This document shows, in pieces, positions 18,538-27,360 of a stretch of DNA of 64,000 bases. Source of the stretch: Rhizobium sp. RU20A (GTDB taxonomy: Bacteria; Pseudomonadota; Alphaproteobacteria; Rhizobiales; Rhizobiaceae). Numbering within the stretch: position 1 is the stretch's first letter; every line of letters starts with the position of its first letter. A program made the translations under genes and the position numbers. The notes beneath the pieces were generated by a model. The model had not been told where the DNA came from, did no database searches, and saw only the letters and a program-made list of their open reading frames with translations. The stretch covers positions 1-64,000 of the forward strand of contig NZ_FTMB01000011.1 of NCBI RefSeq assembly GCF_900155885.1, in the 5' to 3' direction.

Positions 18538-19536
18538 ATGACCGATCTAACTGAGAAATCCCCCGCACTGCAGGATGTCGCGGCAAAGCTTTTCCGGGCG
18601 CGCTCCCACTCCATCGAGGTCGAAGCCAGACCACGCACGGAAGTCCTGGAGAAACCGCTGACGTTCAACCCGCCTGCACCGAAACGCTACTACTTTTACC
18701 TGATGGCGCCGGCAATTGCGGTTCTCGCTTTCATATCGCTCTATCCATTCTTCTGGCTGATCTTTCTATCGCTGCAAGACGTCGATATCGGCGGCGGCGA
18801 ATGGGTGGGCTTCGACAACTATATCCGGCTGTTCAGCGACTCGCGCTTTATCAACGGCTGGACGCTCCTGTTGAAGTACAGCGTGATCTGCCTGACGCTG
18901 CAGCTGTCGATCGGCGTGCTGCTGGCCGTCGTGGTCAACAATTCGCGGTACGAGCGCTTCCTCGTGACCGCGCTCCTCATGCCCATGATGATGGCACCGG
19001 CTGTCGCGGGACTGCTCTGGCTGTTCCTCTACAATGGCACCTTCGGCTGGTATCACTGGCTGATGCAGAGCGTCGGCATCCTTGACAGTGCCTCGATCCT
19101 GGCGCGGGCTGACACGGCCCTTCTGGCCGTCATCATCGTCGATGTCTGGCAGTGGACGCCGCTGATCACGCTGATCGCACTTGCCGGGCTGAAGCGCGTG
19201 CCGCGCGATCAGTTGGAGGCCAACATGGTCGATGGCGCCTCGCCCATGCGCAATTTCTTCTCGATCACGCTGCCGAACCTTTATCCGGTGCTCCTGATCG
19301 CCGTGCTGCTGCGCTTCATGGACAATTTCCGCTTCATCGACAGCCTGCTGGTGCTGACAGGCGGCGGCCCGGGCAGCGCGACGAAGATCCTGCCTGTCTA
19401 TCTCTTCGAGGTGGCCTTCAAGTTCTTCAAGCTTGGCCGTGGCGCTGCCATCGCGCTCACCCTGCTGCTCGTCACCATCATCCTGGGCAAGATCCTTGTC
19501 CGCGTCTTCGAAAACCCCAAAGCCGGCCGGAGCTGA
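18538..19536 (+). CDS. Sugar ABC transporter permease (MalF/UgpA type)
   Basis: Inner-membrane permease, 332 residues from the ATG of MTDLTEKSP. A longer frame from 18436 would run through the preceding stem-loop. After a ~45-residue cytoplasmic N-terminus come six hydrophobic segments, starting YYFYLMAPAIAVLAFISLYP. The cytoplasmic EAA loop is QLEANMVDGASPMRNFFSIT. It pairs with the next permease, 6 bases downstream. Confidence 0.92.
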   Translation: MTDLTEKSPALQDVAAKLFRARSHSIEVEARPRTEVLEKPLTFNPPAPKRYYFYLMAPAIAVLAFISLYPFFWLIFLSLQDVDIGGGEWVGFDNYIRLFSDSRFINGWTLLLKYSVICLTLQLSIGVLLAVVVNNSRYERFLVTALLMPMMMAPAVAGLLWLFLYNGTFGWYHWLMQSVGILDSASILARADTALLAVIIVDVWQWTPLITLIALAGLKRVPRDQLEANMVDGASPMRNFFSITLPNLYPVLLIAVLLRFMDNFRFIDSLLVLTGGGPGSATKILPVYLFEVAFKFFKLGRGAAIALTLLLVTIILGKILVRVFENPKAGRS

Positions 19537-19542
19537 ACGATC

Positions 19543-20421
19543 ATGGCATCTCGCGACGTCGTCACCTACGAAACGCCCCTGACAAAGCTCATCCGCGTCC
19601 TCTCTGTTGTCTTTCTGGCACTTTACCTTGTCTGGACGCTGCTGCCGTTCTTCATCATGTTCATCTCCTCGTTCAAGGATCTTCTGGCGGCTTTCAAACT
19701 TCCGGCGGTCGGCGACTGGTCGGATATCGGGGTGTTCTTCGACTTCACCCCGACGCTCAAGCATTATCGCAGCCTTTTCGAGGACAATGCGTTCGGCACA
19801 TACACCATGAACAGCCTGATTGCGGCGGGCGGTTCGGCCGTGATCTCGGTGATTTTCGGCTCGCTTGCGGCCTACTCGCTGTCGCGGGTCAATTTCCGCG
19901 GCAAGTCGGACCTGTTCTTCTGGATCATCTCGACCCGCATGGCGCCTGTGGTCGCCGTGATGGTGCCGCTCTACTCGATCTTCCGGTCGCTGGATCTGGT
20001 CGGCACGCTGCCGGGCCTGATCCTCGCCTACACCACCTTCAACCTGCCCTTCGCCATCTGGATCCTCAAGGGCTTCTTCGACAACGTGCCTTACGCGATC
20101 GAGGAAGCGCAGATGGTCGATGGCGCGACTCGCTTCCAGGCCTTCCGCTCGATCTTGCCGCTGGTGGCACCGGGTATCGGCGCCTTCATCGTGCTCTGCA
20201 TCCTGTTTGCGTGGAACGACTTCCTGTTTGCCGCCATCATCGGCTCGGGCGGTGCCAAGACCCTGCCGGTCGCAACGCGCGAACTGGTGCAGCCGCAGAA
20301 CATCCAGTGGGGCGCGATCATGGCCGCCGGCGTGATCACGACGCTTCCCATGATGGCGCTCGGGCTCGTCATCCGCAAATACCTCGTCACCGGCCTCACC
20401 ATGGGCGCCGTCAAGGAATGA
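19543..20421 (+). CDS. Sugar ABC transporter permease (MalG/UgpE type)
   Basis: Second inner-membrane permease, 292 residues, six hydrophobic segments. The EAA loop reads AIEEAQMVDGATRFQAFRSI, followed by LPLVAPG, as in MalG-type proteins. The N-terminal segment VFLALYLVWTLLPFFIMFIS is typical. It works with the upstream permease and the ATPase at 20480. Confidence 0.93.
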   Translation: MASRDVVTYETPLTKLIRVLSVVFLALYLVWTLLPFFIMFISSFKDLLAAFKLPAVGDWSDIGVFFDFTPTLKHYRSLFEDNAFGTYTMNSLIAAGGSAVISVIFGSLAAYSLSRVNFRGKSDLFFWIISTRMAPVVAVMVPLYSIFRSLDLVGTLPGLILAYTTFNLPFAIWILKGFFDNVPYAIEEAQMVDGATRFQAFRSILPLVAPGIGAFIVLCILFAWNDFLFAAIIGSGGAKTLPVATRELVQPQNIQWGAIMAAGVITTLPMMALGLVIRKYLVTGLTMGAVKE

Positions 20422-20479
20422 AAATGTCGGCCGCCTGTCGCGGGAGAGCGGGCGTGCCACATCCATCGGGAGAACTGAA

Positions 20480-21574
20480 ATGGCTTCTGTGAATATCCGA
20501 AACGTCTGGAAGTACTACGGCGACATGCCGGCGGTGAAGAACTTGAACATCACCTGCCCCGACGGCAGCTTCGTCTCCATTCTCGGCCCGTCGGGCTGCG
20601 GCAAGTCCTCGACCATGCGCATGATTGCCGGCCTCGAGCACATCAGCGCGGGCGACATCCACTTCGATGACCTTCGGATCAATGATCTCGCGCCGAAGGA
20701 TCGCGATGTGGCGATGGTCTTCGAGAACTATGCGCTCTATCCGCACAAGTCGGTTTACGAGAACATCGCAAACCCGCTGCGCCTGCGCGGTGCAACCGAT
20801 GCAACGATCCGCGAACGCGTCAATGGCGCTGCCAAGCTGCTGGAGATCGCCCACCTGCTGGAACGCCGCCCGCATGAGCTGTCCGGCGGCCAGAAGCAAC
20901 GCGTTGCCATCGGCCGCGCCATCGTGCGCGAACCGAAGCTGTTCCTCTTCGACGAGCCGATCGCCCACCTTGATGCCAAGCTCAGGGCGCATATGCGTGG
21001 CGAAATCAAACATCTCCAGCGCACGCTGGGCACGACGATGATCTACGTGACCCATGACCAGTTGGAAGCCCTTTCGATGGCCGACTACATCGCGGTCATG
21101 CATGACGGCGAACTGCAGCAGTGGGGTACACCGTCCGAGATCTTCAATAACCCGGTCAATGCCTGGGTTGCCGGTTTCGTCGGGGAGCCGGCGATGAATT
21201 TCCTGACCTGCGACATCGTCGCGGCCGGCTCCGATGTCAGCCTGCGGCACGCCAACTTCGACCTTCCGCTTCTGTCCAGCCAGATCACTCAGCTCAACGG
21301 TTCATCGAAGGGTGGAGCGGCGCGCATGGGCGTGCGGCCGGACGCGCTTTCCATCAGCATGGAAAAGCCGGAGGACAGGGCCATTCGCGGCCAGATCTTC
21401 GTCAACGAACTGCTGGGCGGCGATATGCTGGTCGATGTCTCGCTTGACGACTGCCGCATCCGCGTCAAGACGACGCCGGACTTTGCCGGCAAGCCGGGCG
21501 AGACCTGCTACGTCACGGTCAATCGCAGCAAGTGGCACGTCTTCGATGCCAAGGATGGCCATGCCTACTTCTGA
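20480..21574 (+). CDS. Sugar ABC transporter ATP-binding protein (MalK/UgpC type) with Q-loop Glu
   Basis: ATPase of 364 residues: Walker A GPSGCGKS (residues 36-43), signature LSGGQKQRVAIGRA, Walker B LFLFDEP and H-loop VTHDQLEALSMAD, followed by a C-terminal OB-type (TOBE) domain. Two positions are odd. The Q-loop glutamine is replaced by glutamate (E82 in MVFENYALYPH), and the D-loop region is IAHLDAKL rather than LSNLDAKL. The Q-loop couples ATP hydrolysis to the permease, so the change may alter coupling. The 3' end overlaps the next gene by 14 bases. Confidence 0.93.
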   Translation: MASVNIRNVWKYYGDMPAVKNLNITCPDGSFVSILGPSGCGKSSTMRMIAGLEHISAGDIHFDDLRINDLAPKDRDVAMVFENYALYPHKSVYENIANPLRLRGATDATIRERVNGAAKLLEIAHLLERRPHELSGGQKQRVAIGRAIVREPKLFLFDEPIAHLDAKLRAHMRGEIKHLQRTLGTTMIYVTHDQLEALSMADYIAVMHDGELQQWGTPSEIFNNPVNAWVAGFVGEPAMNFLTCDIVAAGSDVSLRHANFDLPLLSSQITQLNGSSKGGAARMGVRPDALSISMEKPEDRAIRGQIFVNELLGGDMLVDVSLDDCRIRVKTTPDFAGKPGETCYVTVNRSKWHVFDAKDGHAYF

Positions 21575-22193
21575 TGCAGCACACGAGGCCGCGTACCGCG
21601 CGGCAATCCGGGACTTCGTCGATTGCCACGTGCCCGCGCGCGGCACCCTCGGCGTCGTCCAGGCATACCGCGCGGTGCAGGCCTTCCCCTACCGGTCGGT
21701 TGCCGACCGCCGGCCGCTGACGGCACTGCGCAACAAGGAGGGTGCCTGCACGGCCAAGCACATGGTTCTACGCGATGTGCTGCGTGCCATTGGCGAAACG
21801 GCGGTGGTGGAGATCGTGGAAGGGGATTTTGCCTCGGGCTTGCCGGTGCATGACAGCATGAGCCCGGCGCTTCAGGCAATGATCCGGGAGGGCGGGGTAA
21901 CGGACATGCACTGCCGCGTTCGGCTCGGCGATCCACAGGCGGGTTCCGTGCGTCACCTCGATGCCACCTTCCCGCCGGCGCTCGTGCGTTTCGGCTTTAC
22001 CGTCGATCGGGACTGGTGGGGCGATGGCGACACGGCGCAGGCGATCCCGAAGGTCACCGTACGCTCGCAGGATGAGGACGTGCTGGCCGAAAAGGAGCGG
22101 CTGCTTTCGTATCTCGATGAAGACACCACCGCGCGGCGGAAGGAATTCCTGCGTTTGCTGACGGAATGGCTGGCAAGCGTCGACATGCACTAG
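21561..22193 (+). CDS. Transglutaminase-like protein of unknown function
   Basis: 210-residue cytosolic-type protein without signal peptide. I see a possible papain/transglutaminase-type triad: Cys in KEGACTAKHMVL, His in TDMHCRVRL and Asp in RHLDATFPPALV, in the order and spacing of the transglutaminase core. The start at 21561 overlaps the ATPase gene by 14 bases; a longer upstream frame lies inside the ATPase gene. A C-terminal charged segment (residues ~170-200) may be helical. No function is known to me. Its place inside a sugar-uptake operon suggests a peptidase, amidase or maturation role for this pathway. Confidence 0.75.
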   Translation: MPTSDAAHEAAYRAAIRDFVDCHVPARGTLGVVQAYRAVQAFPYRSVADRRPLTALRNKEGACTAKHMVLRDVLRAIGETAVVEIVEGDFASGLPVHDSMSPALQAMIREGGVTDMHCRVRLGDPQAGSVRHLDATFPPALVRFGFTVDRDWWGDGDTAQAIPKVTVRSQDEDVLAEKERLLSYLDEDTTARRKEFLRLLTEWLASVDMH

Positions 22194-22278
22194 CCCGGTA
22201 GTTGCCGGGCACTGCGAAAACAGTGACATGCGGTTCACGGCGGGAGGCCGGAGACCGCCAGGGAGGAGCAAGGAAAAC

Positions 22279-23844
22279 ATGTCGTCTGCGGCAAAGAGGG
22301 TTTTCGTCGGTATTGACGCCGGAACGACCGGTTGCATGGTCATCATCTTCGATGAGAAGGGCAATGCTGTCGGGCAGGGCTATCAGGAATATACGTGTTC
22401 GTCGCCGCAGCCCGGCTGGATCGAACAGGATCTGGATGAGGTGTGGGACGGCATTTGCGCAGCGACACGGCAAGCCGTTGCGAAGGCAGACCTGCCCAAA
22501 GACGCCTACCATTCGGTCGGCCTTTCCAGCCAGCGCGGCACCTTCGGGATCGTGGACGCCAACCGCGTGCCGCTGATGAATTCTCTCGTATGGAACTGCG
22601 GTCGCGCGCTGAAGAGCGTGGAAGCGATCAGCGCCGCCTTCGGTGCGGACGAGCATCAGGACCATACGGGTATGGCGATCAGTCCGCTCTGGGCATCGGC
22701 AAAGATTATCTGGCTGCGCGAAAACCGGCCGGATCTGTTTGAAAAGACCCGGTGGTTCGTCAATGGCCAAGAGTTCTTCCTCGCCCGCATGGGCGCGGAT
22801 GACTGGGCGACCGACCCTGCTTCGCTGACGCTGAACGGCATGATGGACGTGTCGAAGCTCGACTGGAGCGACCGGATCCTCGACGTTTGCGGTATCGGCC
22901 GCGATCGCCTGCCGCCGGTATCGACGCCGGCAACCCGCGTCGGCCGCCTCTCTCGCGCTGCGGCGGAGGCGACCGGACTGCCGGAGGGCATGATCCTCTG
23001 CCGGGGCGCGGGTGACCAGCAATGCGCGGCCATCGGTGCCGGCGTGATCAAGCAGGGCATGGCCGAATTTACGGTCGGCACGTCCGGCGTCATGGTCGCG
23101 CACCTTGATGACGTCAGCAAGATCAAGGGCCGCAAGCTTTGGTGGGGCGGCCACGGCGTTCCTGGCGCCTGGGATATCGAGGGCGGCGCGTTTTCGCTTG
23201 GCGCCAGCCTGCGCTGGTGGCGCGACAAGCTCGGCCGTAACGAGTTGGACGAGAGCTCGCAGCGCGGGACAAGCCCCTACTCGATCATGGTCGAGCAGGC
23301 GACGCGCTCCAAGCCCGGCGCGAACGGTGCCATGTTCCACTCTTTCATGGCGAGCCAGGTGACTCCCTATTACGACGCCGTCGCGCGCGGCGGCTTCCTC
23401 GGCCTCGGCCTCTACCACGAACGCCATGACCTGATCCGCGCGCTGCTGGAAGGCTGCGCCCATGAAATGAAAATGGTATTCGACGCCTTCCAGTCCGACG
23501 TCGAGGGCGGGATCACGGATTTCCGCCTGACCGGAGGCGGCACGAAGTCGAACGGCTTCGCGCAGATCATGACCGACGTGATCGGCGTTCCGAGCACCGT
23601 CACGAAAGAGCGGGAATGCACCGCCCTCGGCGCCGCGATCCTCGGCGCCTATGGATCCGGCGCCTTTTCGAGCATCAACGAGGCGGTCGGCGCCATGGTT
23701 CAGGTGGAAAGCACCTTCGAACCTAACATGGGACTGCAGACCCTTTATGGCGAGCAGCACGCCATCTACCGCGGCATCTACGAGGCCATCGCCAAGTCCG
23801 GCCAATATGCCGCGCTCAGCGAATTCTCGCAGAAATACCAATAA
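22279..23844 (+). CDS. FGGY-family carbohydrate kinase (first)
   Basis: ATP-dependent sugar or polyol kinase, 521 residues. The N-terminal phosphate loop is GIDAGTTGCMVIIFD. The second FGGY domain has RGAGDQQCAAIGAG, VGTSGVMV and TGGGTKSNGFAQIMTDVIG. The start at 22279 follows GGGAGGAGCAAGGA. It resembles xylulokinase, LsrK and glycerol kinase at the superfamily level, without a specific match. Encoded next to its probable transporter; a second FGGY kinase lies at 27361. Two kinases in one unit suggest either two substrates or two steps. Confidence 0.9.
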   Translation: MSSAAKRVFVGIDAGTTGCMVIIFDEKGNAVGQGYQEYTCSSPQPGWIEQDLDEVWDGICAATRQAVAKADLPKDAYHSVGLSSQRGTFGIVDANRVPLMNSLVWNCGRALKSVEAISAAFGADEHQDHTGMAISPLWASAKIIWLRENRPDLFEKTRWFVNGQEFFLARMGADDWATDPASLTLNGMMDVSKLDWSDRILDVCGIGRDRLPPVSTPATRVGRLSRAAAEATGLPEGMILCRGAGDQQCAAIGAGVIKQGMAEFTVGTSGVMVAHLDDVSKIKGRKLWWGGHGVPGAWDIEGGAFSLGASLRWWRDKLGRNELDESSQRGTSPYSIMVEQATRSKPGANGAMFHSFMASQVTPYYDAVARGGFLGLGLYHERHDLIRALLEGCAHEMKMVFDAFQSDVEGGITDFRLTGGGTKSNGFAQIMTDVIGVPSTVTKERECTALGAAILGAYGSGAFSSINEAVGAMVQVESTFEPNMGLQTLYGEQHAIYRGIYEAIAKSGQYAALSEFSQKYQ

Positions 23845-23870
23845 TCACGTGTGAGAGAGGAGACACGACA

Positions 23871-24422
23871 ATGCCAATCCCGGGTATTCGCGGCATGGAG
23901 CACATCGGCTTCACCGTGCCTGACATCGACGAGGCCTGCGACTTCTTCGAAAAGATTCTCGGCGCAACGGTTCTCTATACGGCTGCCAAGGATTTCCGAG
24001 CCGACGGCACATGGATGTATGATCACCTGAACGTCGATCCGAGCTGCGTGATCAAGGAGTTCCGATACGTTCGTCTCGGCAACGGCACCAATCTCGAGAT
24101 CTTCCAGTACGAGGCACCCGACCAGGCCAAGACGCCGCCGAAGAACAGCGACATCGGCGGTCACCACCTTGCCTTCTACGTTGACGACATGGATGCGGCT
24201 ATCGCCTTCCTGAAGGCCAACGGCGTGAAGGTGCTGGGCGAACCAACCTCCTACACCGAGGGGCCGAATCTCGGCCTGACCTGGTGCTACTTTATGGCCC
24301 CCTGGGGGATGCAGCTGGAAGTCGTCTCCGCGCCGAAGGGCACGGTCTTCGACAATGAGGCCAAGGCTGCCGGCCGCATGCGCCTTTTCCACCCGGCCCA
24401 CGTCGCCGAAACGGCCGTCTGA
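23871..24422 (+). CDS. VOC (glyoxalase/bleomycin-resistance/dioxygenase superfamily) protein
   Basis: 183-residue vicinal-oxygen-chelate fold protein with two beta-alpha-beta-beta modules. The first opens GMEHIGFTVPDIDEACDFFE and the second GGHHLAFYVDDMDAAIAFLK. Likely metal ligands are His in MEHIGF and the His of GGHHLAF, with the Glu of MQLEVVS near the C-terminus. Members are isomerases, lyases or dioxygenases, so the reaction cannot be named. A good GAGAGGAGA ribosome site precedes it, 26 bases after the kinase. Confidence 0.85.
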   Translation: MPIPGIRGMEHIGFTVPDIDEACDFFEKILGATVLYTAAKDFRADGTWMYDHLNVDPSCVIKEFRYVRLGNGTNLEIFQYEAPDQAKTPPKNSDIGGHHLAFYVDDMDAAIAFLKANGVKVLGEPTSYTEGPNLGLTWCYFMAPWGMQLEVVSAPKGTVFDNEAKAAGRMRLFHPAHVAETAV

Positions 24423-24448
24423 CCTTTTCGGTCACCCGCAACAATCCT

Positions 24449-24471
24449 CCTCCGCCATGCTGGCGGAGGAT
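24449..24471 (+). terminator. Stem-loop between VOC and ABM genes
   Basis: A perfect 10-base-pair stem, TCCTCCGCCA with TGGCGGAGGA, around a 3-base loop. A second small hairpin, TGACC/GGTCA, lies just upstream at 24421-24435 and overlaps the VOC stop. No T-tract. It probably sets relative expression of the two halves of the operon. Confidence 0.55.
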
Positions 24472-24544
24472 AGGCCACGCGCATCGCCAACGGAGAGTGG
24501 CTGCCGTTCCCGTGCGCAGCAGATCGGGACAAGGAGACAGTATC

Positions 24545-24838
24545 ATGCCATTAACGGTCATTGCGACACTTCGCGCGAGAAAGGGTCTCGAACAAAGCCT
24601 TTTTGATGCTCTGAAGGCACTGCTGCCCCCGACCCGCGCCGAGGCGGGTTGTGTGATCTACGACATGCACCGCTCGATCGAGGAACCCGGTACCTTCAAG
24701 TTCTTCGAGATCTGGGAAAGCAGGACGCACTGGGACGCGCATATGCAGACGGCGCATCTCACCGCCTTCGCCGCACGGCAGGCCGAGCTTGCCGAAAGCT
24801 GGGAACTCTTTGTCGGTGAAAAGGTCGAAGCGCCATGA
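24545..24838 (+). CDS. ABM-family (antibiotic biosynthesis monooxygenase / LsrG-like) protein
   Basis: 97-residue ferredoxin-like protein. It has the family pattern of LTVIATLRARKGLEQ at the start, CVIYDMHRSIEEPGTFKFFE in the middle and HMQTAHLTAFAARQAEL with the conserved helix. Members are quinol monooxygenases or, as in LsrG, isomerases without cofactor. The ATG at 24545 follows AAGGAGACAG. The stop overlaps the next start by ATGA, so translation is coupled to the metallo-beta-lactamase-fold gene. Confidence 0.85.
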   Translation: MPLTVIATLRARKGLEQSLFDALKALLPPTRAEAGCVIYDMHRSIEEPGTFKFFEIWESRTHWDAHMQTAHLTAFAARQAELAESWELFVGEKVEAP

Positions 24839-25527
24839 AGATCACCTTTTATGCCCACGCCAGTTTCCGGCTCGAGGCCGATGGCATTGCCGTCGTCACG
24901 GATCCCTTCTCGCCGGAAAAATCCGGTTTCGATCCGATCAACGAACCGGCCGACATCGTGCTGATGAGCTCGGATACGGATGATTTCCATTCCGACCCGA
25001 GCCATGTCGCAGGCGATCCCGTCGTCATCAACACGCTCGCCCTGCCACCCGAGGGCAAGACCGTGAAGGGTGTTCCCGTCCGGCCCTTCCCGGCCACGGA
25101 AAGCCTGACCTTCGACTATCAGTCGGAGTATGGCCGCGATCCCGACGCCAATGCGCTCTATCTGTTCCGGCTTGGCGGCGTCGACGTCCTGCACATGGGC
25201 GATATCGGTACCGCCGTGCCACAAGGACATCTCGACGCGCTGAAAGGCAAGGTCGACCTGCTGCTGGCGCTGACCGGCGATCATGCCACGATCGCGCTTT
25301 CAGACCTCGACAGGGCCATCGCGCAGATCGGTCCGCGCGCTGTCATCCCCATGCATTATTTCAGCGCCCGCGGCCGGCTGAAGATCGAGCCGGTGGAAAG
25401 CTTCCTGGCGCGTGTCCCGGCGGAAACGGTCACGCGCGTTTCGGGCTCCAGCGTCGAGATCGACGTGGCAGAGCTGCCCCCTCGCGGGGGGATACCCAGG
25501 GTCTTCGTCCTCGAGCAGTCGCGCTGA
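24835..25527 (+). CDS. Metallo-beta-lactamase-fold protein (UlaG/UPF0173-like) with altered metal motif
   Basis: 230-residue member of the UlaG-like branch, opening MKITFYAHASFRLEADGIAV with TDPFSP. The usual HxHxDH metal motif after the third strand is replaced by SSDTDDFHSDPSH. The later ligands HMGDIG and MHYF are kept. The enzyme may thus bind one metal or use Asp residues, or be inactive. In sugar pathways UlaG acts as a lactonase, so a sugar-lactone or ring-opening role is possible. Translation is coupled to the ABM gene by ATGA. Confidence 0.8.
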   Translation: MKITFYAHASFRLEADGIAVVTDPFSPEKSGFDPINEPADIVLMSSDTDDFHSDPSHVAGDPVVINTLALPPEGKTVKGVPVRPFPATESLTFDYQSEYGRDPDANALYLFRLGGVDVLHMGDIGTAVPQGHLDALKGKVDLLLALTGDHATIALSDLDRAIAQIGPRAVIPMHYFSARGRLKIEPVESFLARVPAETVTRVSGSSVEIDVAELPPRGGIPRVFVLEQSR

Positions 25528-25537
25528 AAGTCACGCC

Positions 25538-26794
25538 ATGACCGACCCCGCCTTGATCCCCACCCACGCCCGGAACATGCGCCTCATCGGCTGGAGTGAC
25601 CAGGGCGGACGGCCGGACGGCGTGCAACTGATGGTGCATCGCGGCTACGCCTATGTCGGCCATATCTTCTCGAAGGGTTTCAGCATCATCGATGTCAGGG
25701 ATCCGACCCGGCCCCGGCCAGCGGGCTATGTCGCGGCGCCACCGAATACCTGGACGCTGCATCTCCAGACGCACGAGGACCTGCTGCTCGTCATCCACAA
25801 CAAGGACATGTTCGCCCAGCCCGAAATGGCCGACGAGAAGGCCTATTACAAGGGTGCCGTCAGCGGCCATGCGACGGCGAATGCGTCAGGGCGCGACTGG
25901 TCGGCCGGCATGGCGGTCTACGACATTTCCGTGCCGGACAAGCCGCGTCAGATCGGTTTCATGCCGGTCGAGGGGGCCGGTCTGCATCGCATCTGGTATG
26001 TCGGCGGGCGCTGGGCCTATGCATCCGCGCTTCTCGACGGCTTCACCGACTACATGCTGATCACCATCGACATGCAGAACCCGGAAAAGCCCCTTCTGGC
26101 CGGACGCTTCTGGTTGCCGGGCATGAATGCGGCGGCCGGAGAGACGCCGGACTGGCCGATGCCAAACGGACGTTTTGGCCTTCATCACCCGATCGTGCAC
26201 GGCGACATCGCCTATTGCAGCTGGCGCGACGCCTGCCTTGCCATCGTCGATGTCTCCGACAGGCACGATCCCAGGCTGATCGCGCGGAAGGTCTGGTCAC
26301 CACCCTTTGGCGGCGGCACGCACAATGCGCTTCCCCTGCCCGGCCGCGATCTTCTCGTTGTCGTGGATGAAACCGTGCTCGATCACCAGGAAGACGGTTT
26401 CAAACCGGTCTGGATTTTCAACAACGCTGTCAAGGCAAACCCCATCAGCATCGCCACGTGCCCACCACCCGACGACAGTGATTATCTGGCAGTCGGCGGG
26501 CATTTCGGTCCGCACAACATTCACGAAAACCGTCCGGGCACTTTCATCAGCGAAGAGCTGATCTTCGTCACCTACCAGAATGCCGGCGTCAGGGCCTACG
26601 ACATCCGCGACCCCTTCCGCCCGCGCGAGGCCGGAGCGATCGTTCCGCCGGCGCCGCGCCGGATGGTCGATCCGCGACCCAACAGGGCACCAGTCCTGCA
26701 CAGCGCCGATGTGCATGTCGATCGCAACGGCCTTGTCTACTTCACCGACTTCAACGCCGGGCTCTGCATCGCCGAATATACGCCCGGCCCATAA
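25538..26794 (+). CDS. LVIVD-repeat beta-propeller protein
   Basis: 418-residue protein made of repeated propeller blades of the type (G)F-x-I-(I/V)-D-V-x-(D/N)-P-x-x-P. Copies are GFSIIDVRDPTRPRPAGY, MAVYDISVPDKPRQIGFM, MLITIDMQNPEKPLLAGRF, CLAIVDVSDRHDPRLIARK and VRAYDIRDPFRPREAG. His residues in LHLQTHED, GTHNALPLP, FGPHNIHEN and SADVHVD recur at positions used for metal in selenium-binding-type propellers. No signal peptide is seen. Function unknown; perhaps a lactonase-like or scaffold protein of the pathway. Confidence 0.8.
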   Translation: MTDPALIPTHARNMRLIGWSDQGGRPDGVQLMVHRGYAYVGHIFSKGFSIIDVRDPTRPRPAGYVAAPPNTWTLHLQTHEDLLLVIHNKDMFAQPEMADEKAYYKGAVSGHATANASGRDWSAGMAVYDISVPDKPRQIGFMPVEGAGLHRIWYVGGRWAYASALLDGFTDYMLITIDMQNPEKPLLAGRFWLPGMNAAAGETPDWPMPNGRFGLHHPIVHGDIAYCSWRDACLAIVDVSDRHDPRLIARKVWSPPFGGGTHNALPLPGRDLLVVVDETVLDHQEDGFKPVWIFNNAVKANPISIATCPPPDDSDYLAVGGHFGPHNIHENRPGTFISEELIFVTYQNAGVRAYDIRDPFRPREAGAIVPPAPRRMVDPRPNRAPVLHSADVHVDRNGLVYFTDFNAGLCIAEYTPGP

Positions 26795-26976
26795 TGCCAG
26801 TGGCACGAAGAGAGGTTGATTTGACTTAAATATCAGAATTTACGGATCGTCCGAACCGGCACCCACCGGCAAGGACGCCGCCATCCAACATTTATCCCGT
26901 CCTGGCCATAGGCCGCGGCTGGATCAGCCTGAGGAGGTCTTCGACATCCTCCTTCCGAAAAACGTGAGGTCAAACC

Positions 26977-27312
26977 ATGAGCAATGCAAACGACAGACTG
27001 AAAGATGCCCAGCGCCGGATCGGCATCTTCGCCAAAAGCAGCCCCGAGCTCTTCGGAGGCTTCGGACGCATCAGCAAGGTGGCGACGACGGCGGGCGCGT
27101 TCTCGTCGGCCCAGCGCGAACTGATCGCCGTCGCCATTGCCGTCTCGAAGGGATGCGAGGACTGCATCGTCTACCACGTCGACGCTGCGATCAAACATGG
27201 AGCAAGCGAGGCGGAACTGGTGGAAGCGCTCGAGGTGGCTGTTGAAATGGGGGGTGGCCCGGCGGTGATGTACGGCGCCAAGGCGCTGGAGATCATGCGG
27301 TCATTCCAATAG
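26977..27312 (+). CDS. AhpD-like / carboxymuconolactone decarboxylase family protein
   Basis: 111-residue all-helical protein with the peroxidase-type motif KGCEDCIVYHVDAAIKHG, i.e. CxxC followed by His after three residues, with a conserved Glu in RELIAVAIA upstream. This arrangement is used by AhpD for thiol peroxidase or disulfide reductase activity. A 182-base gap with a small GGAGG/CCTCC hairpin separates it from the LVIVD gene. It could protect the pathway from peroxide, for example produced by the ABM-type enzyme. Confidence 0.88.
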   Translation: MSNANDRLKDAQRRIGIFAKSSPELFGGFGRISKVATTAGAFSSAQRELIAVAIAVSKGCEDCIVYHVDAAIKHGASEAELVEALEVAVEMGGGPAVMYGAKALEIMRSFQ

Positions 27313-27360
27313 CGGATAAGGTGGCCGCTCTGGAGGGATCGGCCGGGAAGGAGGATAACG

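Noticed and set aside
22279-24838. Autoinducer-2 (Lsr) processing operon, because of the FGGY kinase and ABM protein
   Set aside because: No LsrB/A/C/D-type transporter, LsrF or LsrR is encoded, and the transporter is of the MalFGK type. The resemblance is only at superfamily level.
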